This document shows positions 5,373-5,700 of a stretch of DNA of 5,700 nt, piece by piece. Position numbers and translations under genes: made by a program. A model generated the notes under the pieces. That model was given only the letters and a program-made list of their open reading frames with translations. It was not told the origin of the DNA and searched no databases. Each line of letters starts with the position of its first letter. Within the stretch, counting starts at the first letter, position 1. This DNA is from Aquirhabdus sp. (GTDB lineage Bacteria > Pseudomonadota > Gammaproteobacteria > Pseudomonadales > Moraxellaceae): assembly GCA_030151145.1 (NCBI GenBank), contig JASLEL010000403.1:1-5700 (forward strand), read 5' to 3'.

Positions 5373-5700
5373 ATGATGAATCTCTCAGAGCAGTATATCC
5401 GCCAGATCCAGCTTAAGCGTGATCGGGTGCCGTCCTTTGATCATTATCCATTTGCGCTGCCTGCCATCCGTGGGCTTGAGGCATTGGATGTGCATGCGCA
5501 TGTGACGTTCTTTGTCGGGGAAAATGGCTCGGGCAAATCGACCTTGCTTGAGGCCGTGGCGGTTGCGATGGCTTTTAATCCCGAAGGTGGGACTCGGAAC
5601 TTTAGCTTTAATACGCGTAATTCACACTCTCAGCTGCATGAATATCTGCGCGTGATCAAAGGTATCAAACGTCCCAAGGATGGTTTTTTCCTGCGGGCAG
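5373..5700 (+). CDS. AAA-family ATPase, N-terminal part (cut by window edge)
   Basis: The frame is open to the end of the window, giving 109 complete residues. The start is one of two adjacent ATGs, 5373 or 5376; AAGGA at 5363-5367 is 5 or 8 bases before them. Walker A GENGSGKS spans 49-56 (with Met1 at 5373), preceded by the strand VTFFV. The pattern YIRQIQLKRDRVPSFDHYPF before it and FNPEGGTRNFSF then KDGFFLRA after it fit the predicted ATPases I recall as COG3910, typically about 240-250 residues, whose function is not well established. Signature and Walker B regions lie outside the window. It follows the PAP2 gene by 90 bp on the same strand. A TTGACG at 5310-5315 could be a -35 box, but I see no good -10, so co-transcription is possible. 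Confidence 0.85.
   Translation, partial: MMNLSEQYIRQIQLKRDRVPSFDHYPFALPAIRGLEALDVHAHVTFFVGENGSGKSTLLEAVAVAMAFNPEGGTRNFSFNTRNSHSQLHEYLRVIKGIKRPKDGFFLRA

Overview
The window reads as chromosomal DNA of a gammaproteobacterium. It carries recN, a yqgE-ruvX pair joined by a one-base TGATG overlap, a PAP2-family membrane phosphatase and the start of an AAA-family ATPase. RecN, YqgE and RuvX look gammaproteobacterial, and the coding DNA is moderately GC-rich and favours CTG, GCG and GAT codons. A relative of the Pseudomonas/Halomonadaceae group is plausible, but the genus cannot be fixed from this sequence. All clear genes are on the + strand.

Left edge (1-337): a gene-poor and probably divergent promoter region. 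The minus strand has a 29-codon reading frame with a good ribosome binding site. Just past its stop is a second strong Shine-Dalgarno sequence at the very edge, so another minus-strand gene probably starts off the left end. Facing right is recN (338-1987), an SMC-like double-strand-break repair ATPase. I could not see an E. coli-type LexA box upstream of it.

Centre (1988-3929): a small, AT-richer gene for an OmpA-domain lipoprotein lies 35 bp after recN. A 318-bp gap with weak promoter, terminator and RNA-hairpin signals follows. Then come yqgE (UPF0301/AlgH family) and ruvX (Holliday-junction resolvase fold), which are almost certainly co-translated. A perfect 12-bp inverted repeat lies inside ruvX.

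Right part (3930-5700): about 650 bp have no convincing protein gene. They end in a textbook intrinsic terminator (GGTGGTC-GATT-GACCACC plus a T-run) only 13 bp before the PAP2 start codon. Upstream of it are an extended -10 promoter candidate and a row of closely packed hairpins, one with AGGA in its loop. This is the best candidate for an undescribed element: either a small RNA of about 260 nt or a transcription-attenuating leader of the phosphatase gene. The PAP2 phosphatase (4581-5282) has all three catalytic motifs. The last gene is an ATPase with a Walker A motif, cut by the window edge.

The protein genes serve DNA repair and recombination (recN, ruvX) and the cell envelope (OmpA-like lipoprotein, PAP2). 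There is no sign of a mobile element, CRISPR array, tRNA or rRNA.
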